DNA of 64,000 nt from Trichobilharzia szidati (taxonomy: Eukaryota > Platyhelminthes > Trematoda > Strigeidida > Schistosomatidae), in NCBI GenBank assembly GCA_944472155.2, contig OX235277.1, positions 19,602,804 to 19,666,803 on the forward strand. Reading direction: 5' to 3'. Position 1 is the first letter of the stretch. The number at the start of each line of letters is the position of its first letter. A program made the translations under genes and the position numbers. Shown here in pieces: positions 28,701-43,700 of this stretch. Under the pieces are notes generated by a model, which made no database searches, had not been told where the DNA came from, and was given only the letters and a program-made list of their open reading frames with translations.

Positions 28701-31700
28701 TTTTGTGATATCTACTGATTTCTTTTAATGTATATTTATATTTATATTTAAGACCGAATAAGTTCGCGTTCATTCTGAAGTGAATCATCTGTTTCAACGC
28801 AATGTTTTAAACTGGTTAACCCAATGAGGAGAATGAGAAGGCAGTGTTACACTTTATAGCACTACTCATTCTATGAAATGAATTACCTTATAAAATAACC
28901 AAGAAGTTTAAATCTTCGGGTTGATTCGGATCCATGTTATTATTAGGCAAGATTGTCTCCTGCTGTGAAAACTCTTTCTTAAACTCCATGTTTCTTCTGT
29001 GTAAGACCGCCTATATAGGAGGCAGTTTGACAGTTTCAGGTCATAGCACTGAGAAAATGGTTTGGTGACATGCTATATACAGAATCCATTAAAGTATTCC
29101 GGTGGGTGCGTACTGCTGAAGAGTCCCAAACTAGGACGAAACAGCTGCCCAGTACTCCCAGGTTTTCCAATGGTTCTCTAACGAATGTCAGCTCATGATG
29201 AAAACCTGTAACCAATCAAATCCCTACAAACCAACACCTGAATATTCTGAAAATACTTTCTACATGGTGTTGATTGTTGGTGGAAATCGCAGCAATATCT
29301 GGACCATTACTATAGTTTGTCTCCTAGATAGCTAGGTTACCTGAACTACCATTTAGAAGCGCCAGTTACAATTTCTTATCACGCACCAATTCTTATTGTA
29401 ACGTTTTGGCAGCAACTCGGTTGTTTAATTATTTTGTGTCAGTATCGATGCTTAGCCAGTGTCCGAAAAGTTTCACTTCAGATATTGTTGAGAATTTCAG
29501 ATGAGTACAGCGTCACTCATGACGCTGACAATATTCATGCATTTCGTAAGATGGGATCGTTTCTATAATTCCTACAGTTACCCTCAAAATGATTCTCATC
29601 TCCAGTTAGTGATCAAAGTGAGTTTCAAATGCAGTTGTTTTGATTCTGCTTATCATTTTTATCATTAATATTATTAATTTAAGGACTTCTTTACTATTTA
29701 AACTGAAAAGAAGATATCCAGTGTTTACACCAGGTCCATAAAATTTATTACTCTTCCATATACTTCCATTTCTTATTTGCCTGGGATTTGATTAGCGGTT
29801 TAAAAGAGACATTTTGTTGTAGCCGTTCATTCAAAATATCATTGAAACTAGAAGATTCTCATAAAGAGGTCACGAAATAATAAGAAATCAATTCTCGATA
29901 TTCAAGCGTGTTTACTACCAGTAAACGTAATTCATGGAAGTTATACCCACTATTATTTGAAAATTTCTTGTGGAATATAAATTTGGTTTTCGTTTGACAG
30001 ACAATACATTTTCGCCAGCCGTCGTGCTATTTTGCGCAGCTGAGCCAGTCATCAACAATCCCTGAATATTTTTATCAGTAATATACATTGAATCTTGTTT
30101 TCCAATTACATTTTGTGAATGAAAGACATTCAAATTCAGTTCAGTTTCACTTCATTATCAATGACTCGGTTACATTCCTATCTCAGTATGAACTGAATTG
30201 TGTTCATTGTTTGATTAAATCAGAAGATAAAGGTATGTTCATTTAGTCAAAATGAAAAGGAGTGATTTTGTTGAAGTATAACTGAAAACAAATTTACTAA
30301 ACGATAGTACATTACAATTGGCGAAATTATACACTAAGCTGAACAATGCAGCTAATACAGATTTCTGTCGTGTACACTTTTATTTTGTATTATCAGGTGA
30401 ATTCTCGAATGCAGTTAATATTAGCCTAAAAGGAACTAATCTATTTAAACGTGATGACTGAAGAAAAATCAAGATATAGATGAATATTTTTATTGTGTTG
30501 TCTATTTAGGAATTGCGCCACTCTCTCGGTCAACTGTTCTGAAAAAACTTTCCAATTTATTGAGAAGTCTTTAAAACAAACTTTGTGAACTCCATTTTAA
30601 TGTCAGGGTGTTAATAGTAACATAACCTGAGACTTTAGTCAAAAAACTATGGGAGTCGACATGTTTGGTTGCATTCCAGCCTTATTATATTTCCTGTCAA
30701 GTAGTTGGATCAAATCACATAGACCACATGTTCACTCATTTATCTCCTTAATACTGCAAGTGTAATACATCAAAACGTTTGTAGTTCAAAATAAACAGGT
30801 TGGAAAAAGTAGTTGTTTTATTGTTTAAATCTATGTGAGACACAAATCACAGCCGTAATTACTCAACTTATATGGCTCCGGAATATTCATGCATATTACA
30901 AATCTACTGTGTTATGAAAGCTATGATGACAATTCACCGCCTTAAAATTTTATCGTAGACTGTATCTGGTTAAACTACATGAATCGAAGTTGTGAATTAT
31001 ATTTACACTGGTTTTATACCACTTACCTTATAGTACTTTCTCATCAGTCAGGTTAGGAGACGAATCTACTGTAAAAAGATCTGCGATTCTCTTGAGCATC
31101 GCAGGTGACATCAGATGGAACAGGAGTGAAACTTGGGTTGACCTGATTGGATGTTTACTACTTATTCTAACAAGCGACTTTTGAAAGTGATGTGGCGTTT
31201 GATAAATTCAAGTAAGTGAGGGTATCAGCAAAATCCAAACAAAAGACTTCAAGTTAGAAGCAGGTTGTTCTTCCACACAAATGTCATGAACAATCCAGTT
31301 ATCCTCTACTAATGTTGCAGCAATTATCGTGATAAACACACTGCTGTGACTCAAGGAGTGATGCCTAACACCTTGTCAGTAAGCATTCAAACAACAACCA
31401 ATCGGATCTTCTCTGATCATTTAGAATGATGCGAAATCAGATGTCAAGCAGAAAGGGGTTTTTAACTACAGTGATAGATTTAGTGAATTGTGTAACAGGT
31501 TGATGAATTCGTTTTTTGGCCTATATTTTTGTTTCAGCTTTGTGTAAATAATCGTCAAAGACACGCTCTGCAAATTATTCTAAATTTCATGGTTTTCCGT
31601 TCCCAGCTGGCACTGACATATTCAACTTGTTGTTATTCCCAACAAACTTGGGAATTTTGTTATGCATTGGACGAAAACAGAGAAATATAAATGATTTTCA

Positions 31701-34700
31701 TGTATTTCGTGTCATAAAAATGGCATTTTTTTGCATCACTTCAGAAGAATTTCGTACGTCAAACTATAGGAATTTTGAAAACGAATTTGCGATATTACAT
31801 AAAGGTCGAAATTTGTTTTCTTGTATATAATGGTCTGCAGAAGTGACTGCACTATATTTGAAAAGGGGATTTCGGGAAACCGTCTTTTAATAAATATCAG
31901 CTTTATTTAGTATTATGTACATCCATGCATGCATGGTGCATAAACCGTGCAATAAAACTCGTCCCCTTGAAAGAGTTTGAATGATCCAATCAGATTATCT
32001 TCAAAGAATGCTTAAAAATAGTTGAAGCATCGGTTTTGAATATAAGGAGCTGAAGTGAATCAGGCGGGAGGCAACGTCAGTAGTTCGTAAGTCTGAATGA
32101 ATTCGCAGTAGCCTTGCCGTCAAATAGTTTTAGTCCTATGATATTTATTTCAATAATCAACTGTTAATATTGAGACTATCCGATTGAAATGTGCTTAGGT
32201 TATTCAAAGGTTTCATGCTCACGTTTATGGCAATAAAGTCATGAGTAACTTCAGATTTACTTTTTCATATTTTTGTATTTTAGGAAGACTGTGTGAGTAC
32301 GACGATAATGTGAAAACTAAAACAATTTGTCCCTTTGATAAATTTGAATATGGCATTTAGAAGATAAATTCCGTGAGATGATTTCATCTCGTAATTTCAT
32401 TACAAATGCTCTACAACAAACATGTTTCATAATAATGAAACAAAATGTATGACAATTACTCAGTTATCTAAGACAACGGTGCATACTGATGACCAATCAA
32501 ATTTAAATAGGTCGAGTAGTCCATGGTGGGCGAAGGTTGAGGACGATTGTGTTTTGTACACATAGTTTAGCATGTATGTGATTGATCCATTATGTTGCTC
32601 TTCTTAATAAATTTTGCCCAAATATCCCAGTGACTTCCTTATTCGAATTGAATGACAAACTGGCTTTCTTCAATATTTCAGTGGTCAGGAGAGACAATGG
32701 AACGAATAAGTTATCTATATTTCGTAAGCAGACATGAAGTGAATTGAGCAGCGCTATGAAATAAAAAGTACGGTTTGCTTATTTGTGCGAAAACTCCTAC
32801 ACTGATTTTCAAGTTTTAAGTGGCGCATGGTAAAAAATAAACCGGAATTGAATCCAACCAAATCACATTGATGATTCGGAAGAGTGTTGTATAACTGAAC
32901 TGCAAAATATTGATTTCTAAAGTTTACGTAGCTCAAATAACAATGTTGACTGCTTGCTTATCCCCGAGTGCCGGTCTTACAGTACGCATGACTAAAGAAT
33001 ATGATTTTCTCCACTGCGGTTTAATATTTTCCAACAGAGTAAACTTTAAACGTCATTGCTGTTTAATATATGAATAAATACACCACAAAAACATCCGGAC
33101 AAAATATGTTTTCTGATTATTGTGTTTTCCATAAATTTTTCCAATGAGGGAAATGTACTTTGATTTTGCGAACAAGTAAATTCCGTCGTTTTGGACATTG
33201 TAGTGAGAGAATGTGAGATGATTTGCTTCACCGTTTGTTCTAACTTCAGTAATATAAAATGTATTTCTGTTTTGTTTCATAAGAAATAAGAGAACCATCT
33301 CATGATTATGAGATATTGATTATGTTTTCAATCTATTAATAAATTATACACACCACCAAAATTCTGACTAGACTGAGTAAAAACACCGATTGAGATATTC
33401 AGTTTAAAGGACGACGTCTGTGTAAATCGACAAAATTCACAGCTTATGATTATGTTAAGCATATTAAAAGAGAATCGAATGGTAGGTCTTCTCCTCAGCG
33501 TTTTGTTGGTCACTTTCATCTATTTTACAACAAGTAGCAAAGTCATTTATTTAAAAAATCATTATTGATTCACTTTAAAAGTTTTCTTTGGTGACACTGA
33601 CTACACGGAATACGGAGACATATATATATATATATGTACATGGGTATACAATTAGGAATAACAAAGTATAATTATTAAATTGATTTGCACAAAACTTTGA
33701 ATCCTTTACACTTGCCAAACTGTTACTTGTACGAATATTCTTTTTTAATAGATCCAAGTGAGTCATCAATTTCAGTTTGATGTGTATTCAATAAATCAGT
33801 TCATAACACAGATTTCAAACAAATTTGAAAGCAGACGCCTAAATCGACAGTGATTTTGACCTACTGTGTGAGGGATAGCAGTATAACATGGTGAAAAATA
33901 CGTTCATAGTTGGAGAAAGGATCAGAAAGCTAACCTTACAATGAGATGATGACTGACCTAGTGGTTTGATTCGAAACATTTATGCGACACATATTCCTTC
34001 ATTTAGTGACATGGTAATCCACTGTCTCAGGGGAAAACTATGAACGTGAAATCCACTTTCGTACAGTAAAAGTTAACTGAATAATAAACAATAATGTTTA
34101 CAGCTAAGTGCAATAACCTTCACACACTTAGTAAATCACAGAAATTACCTTGAAAAAATCGCAGCAAACATGAATTTCTAGTTAGATGGGATGTTATTCT
34201 TTCTAAGTGTCGCAACCATATGTTTCGGGATATCGTTCGGAAGCAGTGCATAACAGTGAATTCGATCAAGCTGCAAAATATCAATATCAGCATATCAAGG
34301 GCTAAGTGAACAGTTTACGGTGGTCACTTCTTCATACTAATATCATTGGAAGTATCTGACAGTGAGGTATGTGAAGTAATTTTGTAGTCTACAGAAAATT
34401 ATCATGGGACCACTAAATTATGTTTACACAAATTCATGACATTTGAGCCTATGACGTAATAGTAAAGTGCTGTCATGTTTTAAGTTGCATTTCAAGAATC
34501 CTAATACTGTGATTGTCGAAACAAAGATTCGTTGCGCATCTGCATTTTGAACTCAGATGACAGCAGTCATTCAGTTTGTCGCCCTCGGTTGCATAAGAAT
34601 CGCAGAAAGATTTCTTTGCGCTGTTAGATTACAAATATTTGACGTTATTGCTGGTGAAAATACTGAATTTCTTAATTCCTTAATCTCTTCCAAGAAAGAA

Positions 34701-37700
34701 ATAATCGAAAACCTCTAATTTCATGCTTAAATCAGTAATTTCATTGAGTATTGTGACCACAGATAATCATGACGGAAAAAGCATTAGATCGACCTCAGAT
34801 ATCATCGGCACTCGAAGGAAAAATTCGACTTTTATATGATCGCAATTTAATACATTCCTATCATATATCCCAACTCCATGCGATAAATATGTGAAGTGAT
34901 TGAGAGAATTACATCATGTAGAGATCTTCTAAACTTTCAGCAGTACGAATAAGTCAGATTTGAAGTTGTATTAAAAAGACGTTGCAGGTTAAGAAAAATT
35001 TGTGTCCGAAGATTCATTTCCGTAAGCTCTACATTCGTAATTAGGTTAAACATAGAATTACTGAGAAAAATCAGTTACCGGTAAATTTGTTCTAGAAATT
35101 TTAGTACCTAATGTAAGATGCAATCTACGAGGGGATGAATCATCGGAAATTAGAGAAAGGAGGCAGAATTTTGGATGACCTGAAAATGACTTGTCAATAA
35201 ACTTGCATAAAGAGAACACAATTTTGTGGGAGGATTATGAAGCGTGACCATATAATCGGAAAGAAAATTCAATGTTATCAGTAGACAGTAATACGGTGAT
35301 AATAAAATAAGGATGTCGAGTGTAGACAAAGTGTTTGAAGATGGATCTACTGGTATTCAACTATTTTTGTGTAACTAGACAGGCTAGAGAGTGCGTTGTG
35401 CAATATATTTATGGACTTGACACTGTGTACTTAGCCGATGCACTAAGCTCTATACGGACAACCAAATGAATAAATACACAGTGGGGTTGCTAGAAACGGT
35501 GCCTTTTCCTTAGCGCTTGACATAATTATTCGTCTGCTGGAGATATTGATACGTAAGGTGGCTGATTGAAATGACTTCGCCAGAAATTTAGAAAGTTCGT
35601 TTCAAAGGATTTCTGCCTCACTTCAACCTATGCGTTTAAGGTTCGTGAGGACAATCTTCTTAGTAGCAGCTGCAACTTTCAGTAAAGGAGGTATTTTTTT
35701 CTGAGTGGATAGCCGCTCTCCAGCTGGCTTTCTCCTAGTGTCTTCAATTCACTGTTTATCTTATCTTTCGAACAAAGTTTTCGAATCCTCCAGGATAATA
35801 CACGTACCAAGCTTTGCTTCTGCATCAGTGTGAAGTGGCTGTCAAAGTTTGAATAACGCGATCTTTAGCATAATAATTTCTCTTTAGATTGCATTAGTCA
35901 TTAGCAAAATATTAACAAAGAGATGATTTGCATTGATCTAAATCGCATTCATAATCACATCGAAACTAATATGGCGAACATATTTTATTCAAGACGTCAT
36001 TCAGCAAACAATACCGAATGGCTGTTTGATACATGCAACAAGCAAATCTATAGTGAGTCATATGCTATCAGTGTGCCACAGTTTTCAGTGAGCGTTAAGG
36101 TCATCATTTCATTATTTCCATATTCCTACTACAGTACGGTATCTCAACGACGCTATATTCGTCCCTGCAAATCTACAATATACCGTTTTAAATTTTATAA
36201 TGTCCTTCAAATTACCTTGAGTCCACACGTCAGAGAAGCAATCATATAATGTTCGTTGACTGTGGACCATTAAACACTATTTTTCTTTTAGTTAAAGATT
36301 TTATTATGTGAGAAGCCTATTATTATCACAGCATGAGAAATGCATAGCCCTTTAATCAACGATTCTATTTTTTGTACGTTCAAGTAATTCGTCGCCTTGA
36401 GTTCATTCTGATATCTCATGAGCACAGTCATCGAAGATTCATGTTGTTAGAAAGGAATTCAATTTACTTTTTCACGTCTCTGTGTTTAATTCGGAAAAAA
36501 TAGTGGCTCTTTGAATTCAAACCAATATGAATCTGCATAATTCCCATGCATTTCAATATTAGTGAAGAATTAACATTCAGCTCATACTAGACAATAAATT
36601 CATTGCTTAGTTGATTTTTGTTCCATTTAGGGGATTTTTGTAAGTTAGAACTTTAAAATACGATGAAAGCCAGAATCCAGCGAACACTGCACAAAGCTAT
36701 GAAATGCCTTAAATAATAAAGATAGGAATTTATGAAATGTTTCAAGTTTATGATTAGGCTCATGATATTTGCTCTGTTGCTTGATCAACTGATTTGTTGT
36801 GCGTACATCAATGTTTTCTTCTTTCGTATAATCACTGAAATAGTTAAGAAGCAAACTATATCCTGGCTGAAGGACATCAGTGCAACATCGATATTACGGA
36901 GTAAGAATGTTCAAGAAAAATTCGATGGAAACTGAAGTTTACTCTATCATTTATTAGACCAAATATTCACTTTTATTTCTATTTAACAACGTTAATAAAT
37001 TGATCATTGCATAGCTTATGCTCGATTCTCGGTTACGCATTGTCACAATGGTAATCCTGCATGAGACTTCCAACACCTAACATATAATTTTCCATGTATT
37101 CAATGCTACAGTCATTTATAACATGAAACATGCAAGAAACCCTTGAGTAATGGATCACATAATACTGGCTACTAGTCGTGAAATATACAATTCAGTATAT
37201 TAAAGGCTTCGATCTTTTTATCTGACGTGATTTAGATGCACTTCCATCGGATGACGCGTGCAATTGTGTCGATTTGATAGCTAGTGCATGTATTATTTAC
37301 TACTGAAGATAAGCAGTGGACCAGGTTTCTCTTTCTTGACAAATATATATAAGTATAGAATTTCCTGTATTGACCATTCCATGTTATTTCCTGTTCAATG
37401 GACTGTGAGGAGGTGTATCAGCGAAGAATGATGTCTGCGACACCTCATGTCCTGCATCACCATTCCGCTGACTCAATCGGATTCAAGGTGTTTGTAGAGA
37501 TCCATTTCTCATACTGACCATTCTGCGTCCCTCCGTAGTCATACACGATTTATTATCCGATGATTTTAAAGATATCCAGACATACTTAATGTCTCCAGCT
37601 TACCTTGATGTCTTTACTGTTCATGGATAATCCTCATTCAGAAAATAATAAAAAGAAAACACTAATTCAACGAAGAGTCTCTTTTTGGAAAATTCAGTCA

Positions 37701-40700
37701 CTTAGCTGTGCAGTCGCATTTGTACATAATTGTTTTTGAAGGTGTTTGTACATTGGGATATACGTCGAAAGAACCTTTCTGAAATGGTTGTTACTCCTTA
37801 TAATATTTGTAAATTTTTAGAACACTTATTTAATTCCATACTTTCTTCGTTTCCATGTGAATCCTAATCACAACTCACTCAATAAACCATTCATCTTACT
37901 ACGTAACTGTATTAAGCTTATTCAAATTCTTTTATGCGCTTATTATCATCAGTAACAGTTTTTGATTAAAACATAACTGCAACCCTTTTGTCAATCTTCA
38001 CCCTCCCTACTTACAATTTCATTACCCATTGCGTATTTTAGATGTCTGGACAGCAATAACCCACCTAATTTCTATTCTTATCAGAAATATCGAATGTACA
38101 CACATACAAAAATAAGTAAATATAATTGCGATTGTAGGGAAAAGTGAATGAATTCGCCAAAGAGACTCTTCGTTGATCTGCACTATTACGGAATATGTGT
38201 GTTCAGCTTTAATTGCAGTTTACTTCTGGCTTCTGTCAAATGCTTTCAAGTTGACCTCAATATTTCTTCCATTAGATAATAATATATCACTCACTGAGTC
38301 CTCTTCTTGATTCTTCGTTCAGCAGAATGCATCTTAACTTTCTTGTGTTTGAGGTGACGTTTACTGTTCTCAAACACTGCAAAAGGGTGCTTTTCAATAA
38401 ATGATAAGACTTCTAATGTCGTCTACCTGCAGTCTGGCTTCATATCGTCTATCAGAAATCGTTGACATCGTTTCATGGTCTAATCCAAGACATTTCACAG
38501 TTATCCAGAGTAGTCTTCTTTGTTTTGTTCATCAATGTTATTTGTAGTACCTCGGTGTTTTACGTGTTGTACCTGATTTTTGATGTCATCGGTGGCTGCT
38601 TTTCCCTGAGTTAGGTAGTTGACTTCACGCCTAACACTCACCTGGTTCCTGGCTTAACAACATTTCACTTAGAAACTGATGAAGCTATTGATGGAAATAT
38701 TCCGTATAAATTATTTCATTGAAAACGCAACATAGTGAAGCAGTACCATTCCCTGAATAACGTCTGAAGTAATAGTCACGTTTCATAATATTATCAATGG
38801 ATATGACCGGATTGCATTGCACTAATTCATAAGTCCAAAATATCTACTTTATACACAGGCATTGATAAAAAAAGATGTCTGAAATATCATGTGATCCAAA
38901 TGGTGTGGATTATAATTCATTTAAATAGCTATGACGAAAAATTACCTTATATTTTGAATGTTTTTCAATGTCATATTTTCTTATTTAGTGGATAGACGTG
39001 AGTGACAACTCAAACTTAATTCTGTTATTTCTTCGCCTATGTGATACAGTGATCCAGGTTTATTTACTATAAAATAACTAACAGTAGAGTATTAGTTACT
39101 GACAGTCTTAAGTAGCCTACGAAAGACTGAACAAATATTCGGAGTCAATTGGCTCTCAATACATACGTTTTCATTTGTAAATGCGAGATCAGGTGTGCTT
39201 TCAATAGTACAATGCAAATGTTGAGAAATTGATGATTGGTGGGTTACTCTCGATTAACTATAATTTTTTCAAGCCAGTGGTACGTGCAAATTATTTGTTT
39301 AGAATAATGCTCTTACTATTCATATGAAGAATATGTTATACGTGCCATGTCCCCTCTGCAAATTTTGTCTCTATTGATGGGAGGCAAATCAGATGACTAA
39401 ACTCAGGAAAACATCTACTTGTCCAAACTATTTTTGCTTAAATTCAGGAGTCGTTTCCATTGTGGAAGTTGAAATAGTTTATTTAACACTTTGTACCATC
39501 AAATTATTATCCATATTGTTTCATAAATATGTGTTCGACGAAAGTACAACGAAGTAAATCAGTAGTGTCTACTGGTTGGTGTTTTCCAAAAGAAATGAAT
39601 TTTTCGTGATGATATTAACAAAAGGCGTGATATGATATGCAATGTTCAACAATGTTCACCTTTTACACAGACATTATTCCAAACATGAATGAGTTTTCAT
39701 ATCATCTACTGAATTTGGACAAGGCTTTCGATAATAAACCACAATAAACTACTGAGTCATTGTGAGCGTTTTCGGCTAATATGTGATCACATTAAGATTT
39801 GGGTCGTAAGTTGAAGTCCAAATTTAATTTAATATTTCCACTGTAAAACTAAATAGTAGCTAATGTTTATTTATCACAAAATATTTTTAGAAATGTGTTG
39901 AGAATTTACATTTGTGTAACATGTAGACAGATAAGATTACAAATATAAGGATAAAACTTGGGCACTGTATAACCCTGTGTGATTTGATCAAAATACTATT
40001 TTATCCACAATGAAATAAAGACTACAAATGTTTAATAAGTTGATTTTATATTTTTAAGATTGTCGTTTTGAAATGTTGAGTCTTTTATTTTGCCATTCAG
40101 AATGATGTTCTTGATTGGGCGTGACTCACTAACTTATCGTAACTGTTTCGCTGCCTAGCACTCCACTACACCGTAATTAACAACTTCACCATTCTCTATA
40201 AATCTGTTAATCCACTCAAAGAAATGTGAATGTATAGATTCTTGACTTGATTATGTCACGGGGAGTAGAATGTCAGAAAACGTATTGTTTGCTATCAGTT
40301 ATTTGCACATAATTACCACATTCCAGTTAGGAGTGGTGAGTTGTTTATATTCATAAACAATTTATATTCTTCACAGGTATTTAAAGAATAACTGTGCATT
40401 GTTGATTCCCAACATTTATATATCAAACAAGACATATGGTACAACTATACAGCTGAAACTCAAATTGAATTGCCGAAACGAACTTGTCATCAAGTGAAGT
40501 GACCAATTAAGCCTACGCACGTGTACTACTTAAATTTTTATCCAATTTATTGCATCTACCTTTTCCTTATTCTGCCCACTAAAACCATTTACTTACGTCG
40601 TTTGATAGCAACATAAATTGTCGTGGCTTCCAAATTATGAATGCCCTCTTGAAGTACAAGACGAATAAGACAACTCGTGTAAGACTTAGTCTTGTTTCAG

Positions 40701-43700
40701 ACAGCATAAAAGTTCCACAATCTGAAACTCTGTGTATGAGTATTTAATTATAGAATTTATGTTAGGAGTACAGTTTTTACAAAAGATTTAATTCTAAATT
40801 TTGCTAGACAAGCATTTCTAGAATAAAACTGTTATTATAATTAGAATTGCTATAGTTCACCTGTCAGAAGAGAATGAAAACTAATAATTTAGAAATGTGA
40901 AAATTTAATGCACCGAACATGAACAGAAGGAGACACATACACGAAATCAATGTAGTCATATCATCTAAATTCCACTGATAAAAATACATAACGACTTGAC
41001 AAACCGTTTCGCAACTTGATGGTTATATTTTTTCAAAAAGACTGAAACCAGTCTCGCGATAACCACTGATATTTGGAGAAGCTGAATTCGATTGAAGTAA
41101 CTAACTATATGTAGAATAGATTTCAGTTTTACCTAGTGTCTTAAAACCTTCCGCTGGTTCACGTGCTGCCATTGTGACAGAGAGTGACTACAGTTTGGAT
41201 CCAGTAGGTGAACTTTCTCCTATTTTGCACTCATACGCCGACTTCCACGCATTTCAAATGAAACAATAAATGTTAAGTCTCTTTATAAAAACTTGCGATT
41301 CACTGCTGAACTGACGACATAAATAATACGGAGTTATGTTTCTCTTAATATATGAGCTGAAAGAAACGAATAGATTCATTTACGATATAATCATTAGAAA
41401 ACTCATCAGGGGAGAAATACATCACCTGCGAGATTGGAAGGGAGCTTGTCCTTGACTAGAATTAAATGAAGTGGGAAGAAGATAAGGAAAGTGACTATTA
41501 ATTTCTTCATGCTTCTTTTTGTACAGAACAATGATCAGTCCGTTTTCATCCCAAAGCCACTTTTGATTCAACAAAGTGGTCACAATTCATATTGGTCACA
41601 TAATTCACATCGTTAAGTATTCCTATTAATTTATAAGGAAAAACACAGTTTTTTTCTAAATTAAAAGTCGTTTATCTAAATATATTGAACCCTTCTTTAT
41701 GCAGATGCCTAACATTTAGTATTTATCAGCCGAAATATGATCAGACAGTGCATCAGTGATAACGTAATGTTCATTTACACCTCTGTGTGCATATGCTCAT
41801 TTACGGGCTTGTGTGCAGCTAACGATATAGGGTTAGCATAGAGTGACTAAGTCTTCAATATTTGAATAACATCTGCACTCTAGTGATCATCTTCATGTGA
41901 TTTATCCTGCACAAGACTAAATCCAACTAATTCAAATTCTTACTTTTCCTCCACCTATGCAGAGCGAAACCCAAATTGTTCTCAAAAACAATTTTCATAC
42001 CTCTTTCTTTACTTTGGTCATAATAATGCTATTTTATTTTATTCTCTCTACCACTTATTTTCATTCCAATTCACCTCAAATTCACTGTCTTTATTGTTTG
42101 TTATCATCGTTGTACACTTAGCCAACTGCTTTCAAAAAACTAATAATAGTTCACTTATTTATGAATCTTTAGAAGTTTTGTGATTCATCCATGTTCAACT
42201 TCACTCTCCTGATATGTCATGTTAGTTATATTTATTCTTATCTAATGTATTGACTAAGTGATTTGTAGGGCCACTTAATGCCTTTTTCTGTAATATCACT
42301 GCGACTAATTAGCTTGAAAAGAAAGTCGTTGGAAAGAAATATTTCTTCACCGAGCATAGTTCATAGTTAACACTAAATCGAGAATTGATACCTTGTTTTC
42401 ATCCCATTCTCTTTTTCATTTCACTAATGCTGTCAATTTGTCAACTTTAAACTCTCTTCGTTAATGCAGAATATAGAAGTATGTCTGTAATTTGAAATTT
42501 GTTGTAGCACACAATATATTAGATGACTCGGATTAGTAGCAAATAACTAGAGCGAAATTGAGTGTATTATGTAAATAATTTGCAACTTGACCCGGCACAT
42601 ATTACGTATGAGATTTGGAACAGATAGTCATAACATTTACTTCAAAAATATTAGAGGGAGAAAATGACATATCTCTGATAACTTTTCAGTAGCACATCAA
42701 ACTATTTTTTTAAATCAGCTTGTACTTCTAGAATCAGTTTCACATACAAAGAATACTTCGCTATGTCATTTATTCATACATTTCAGAACACTAAAATAAA
42801 CAAAATACGTTTATGCAATCTGTTTGTTAGAGGAGATTTAATGGTTCTTTCAGGCAAGAGCATTCACGATACAAACACTATTTAGTAAATTAACAAATTA
42901 GACAAGCTTCTCAATCTTCCAATCTGAAGTCAATTACATCTTCCTGTTAACTGATTATGCTGGACTGGAATTTCATGTGTCACTTCACATATTCAAATGA
43001 AACTACTTCTACTGAGTTACAGCCTCATGGTAAATACTTGATATTTGTGCCTTAACTGATGGCACAAATTATTCGCATGTTCGTTTTTATCAGAAAATAT
43101 GGCTAAAAGAAGCGGAATGGTGTTTTTACGATCCTAGTATTGGTGAACATGTCAGGGAATTAACATAAACTCTTCGATTTACGAAGAAAGAATGTTGAAG
43201 ATTGGAGTGAAATTTAACAGGAATATGATTCGAAGATTCACCAATAGTTACCCTGTGAAGAATAATAGTTACACTATATCAGAAAATTCATTTCATTCTT
43301 AAAGACACATTTTATCCCACATTCCGGTCACAATTCATTTAACTAACATAATTCACGGTTTACACCGAACACATAATTTTTATATTGTGTTTATCTCTCA
43401 TTCTCTTTCATTTCACTAATATTATTATTTTCTCAACTTGGAACTTGCTTCACTAATCCAGGAGACTTTGGTATGTTTATGTCCTGAAATTTATTGTAGC
43501 ACGTTATTTATTGTGTGTCGCGCATTAGAAACAAATAACTAAAAATAGTGAATTGATGAGCGTAGATTAGTCGCAACCTGATCCAGCATAGTACATCCTT
43601 ATTATGTCTGATATGTGCGAAAATTGATAATAACATTTATGTATAATGATGACAAATGCGGAACCTGACATATCTCTGACACTTTCCTGTTTCACATAAA

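Noticed and set aside
32081..32086. AG|TAGTTC|GTAAGT 6-nt exon
   Set aside because: Upstream sequence is purine-rich, a poor acceptor.
35923..36249. 108-codon + strand open frame
   Set aside because: No recognisable motif, no signal peptide, no splice or promoter context.
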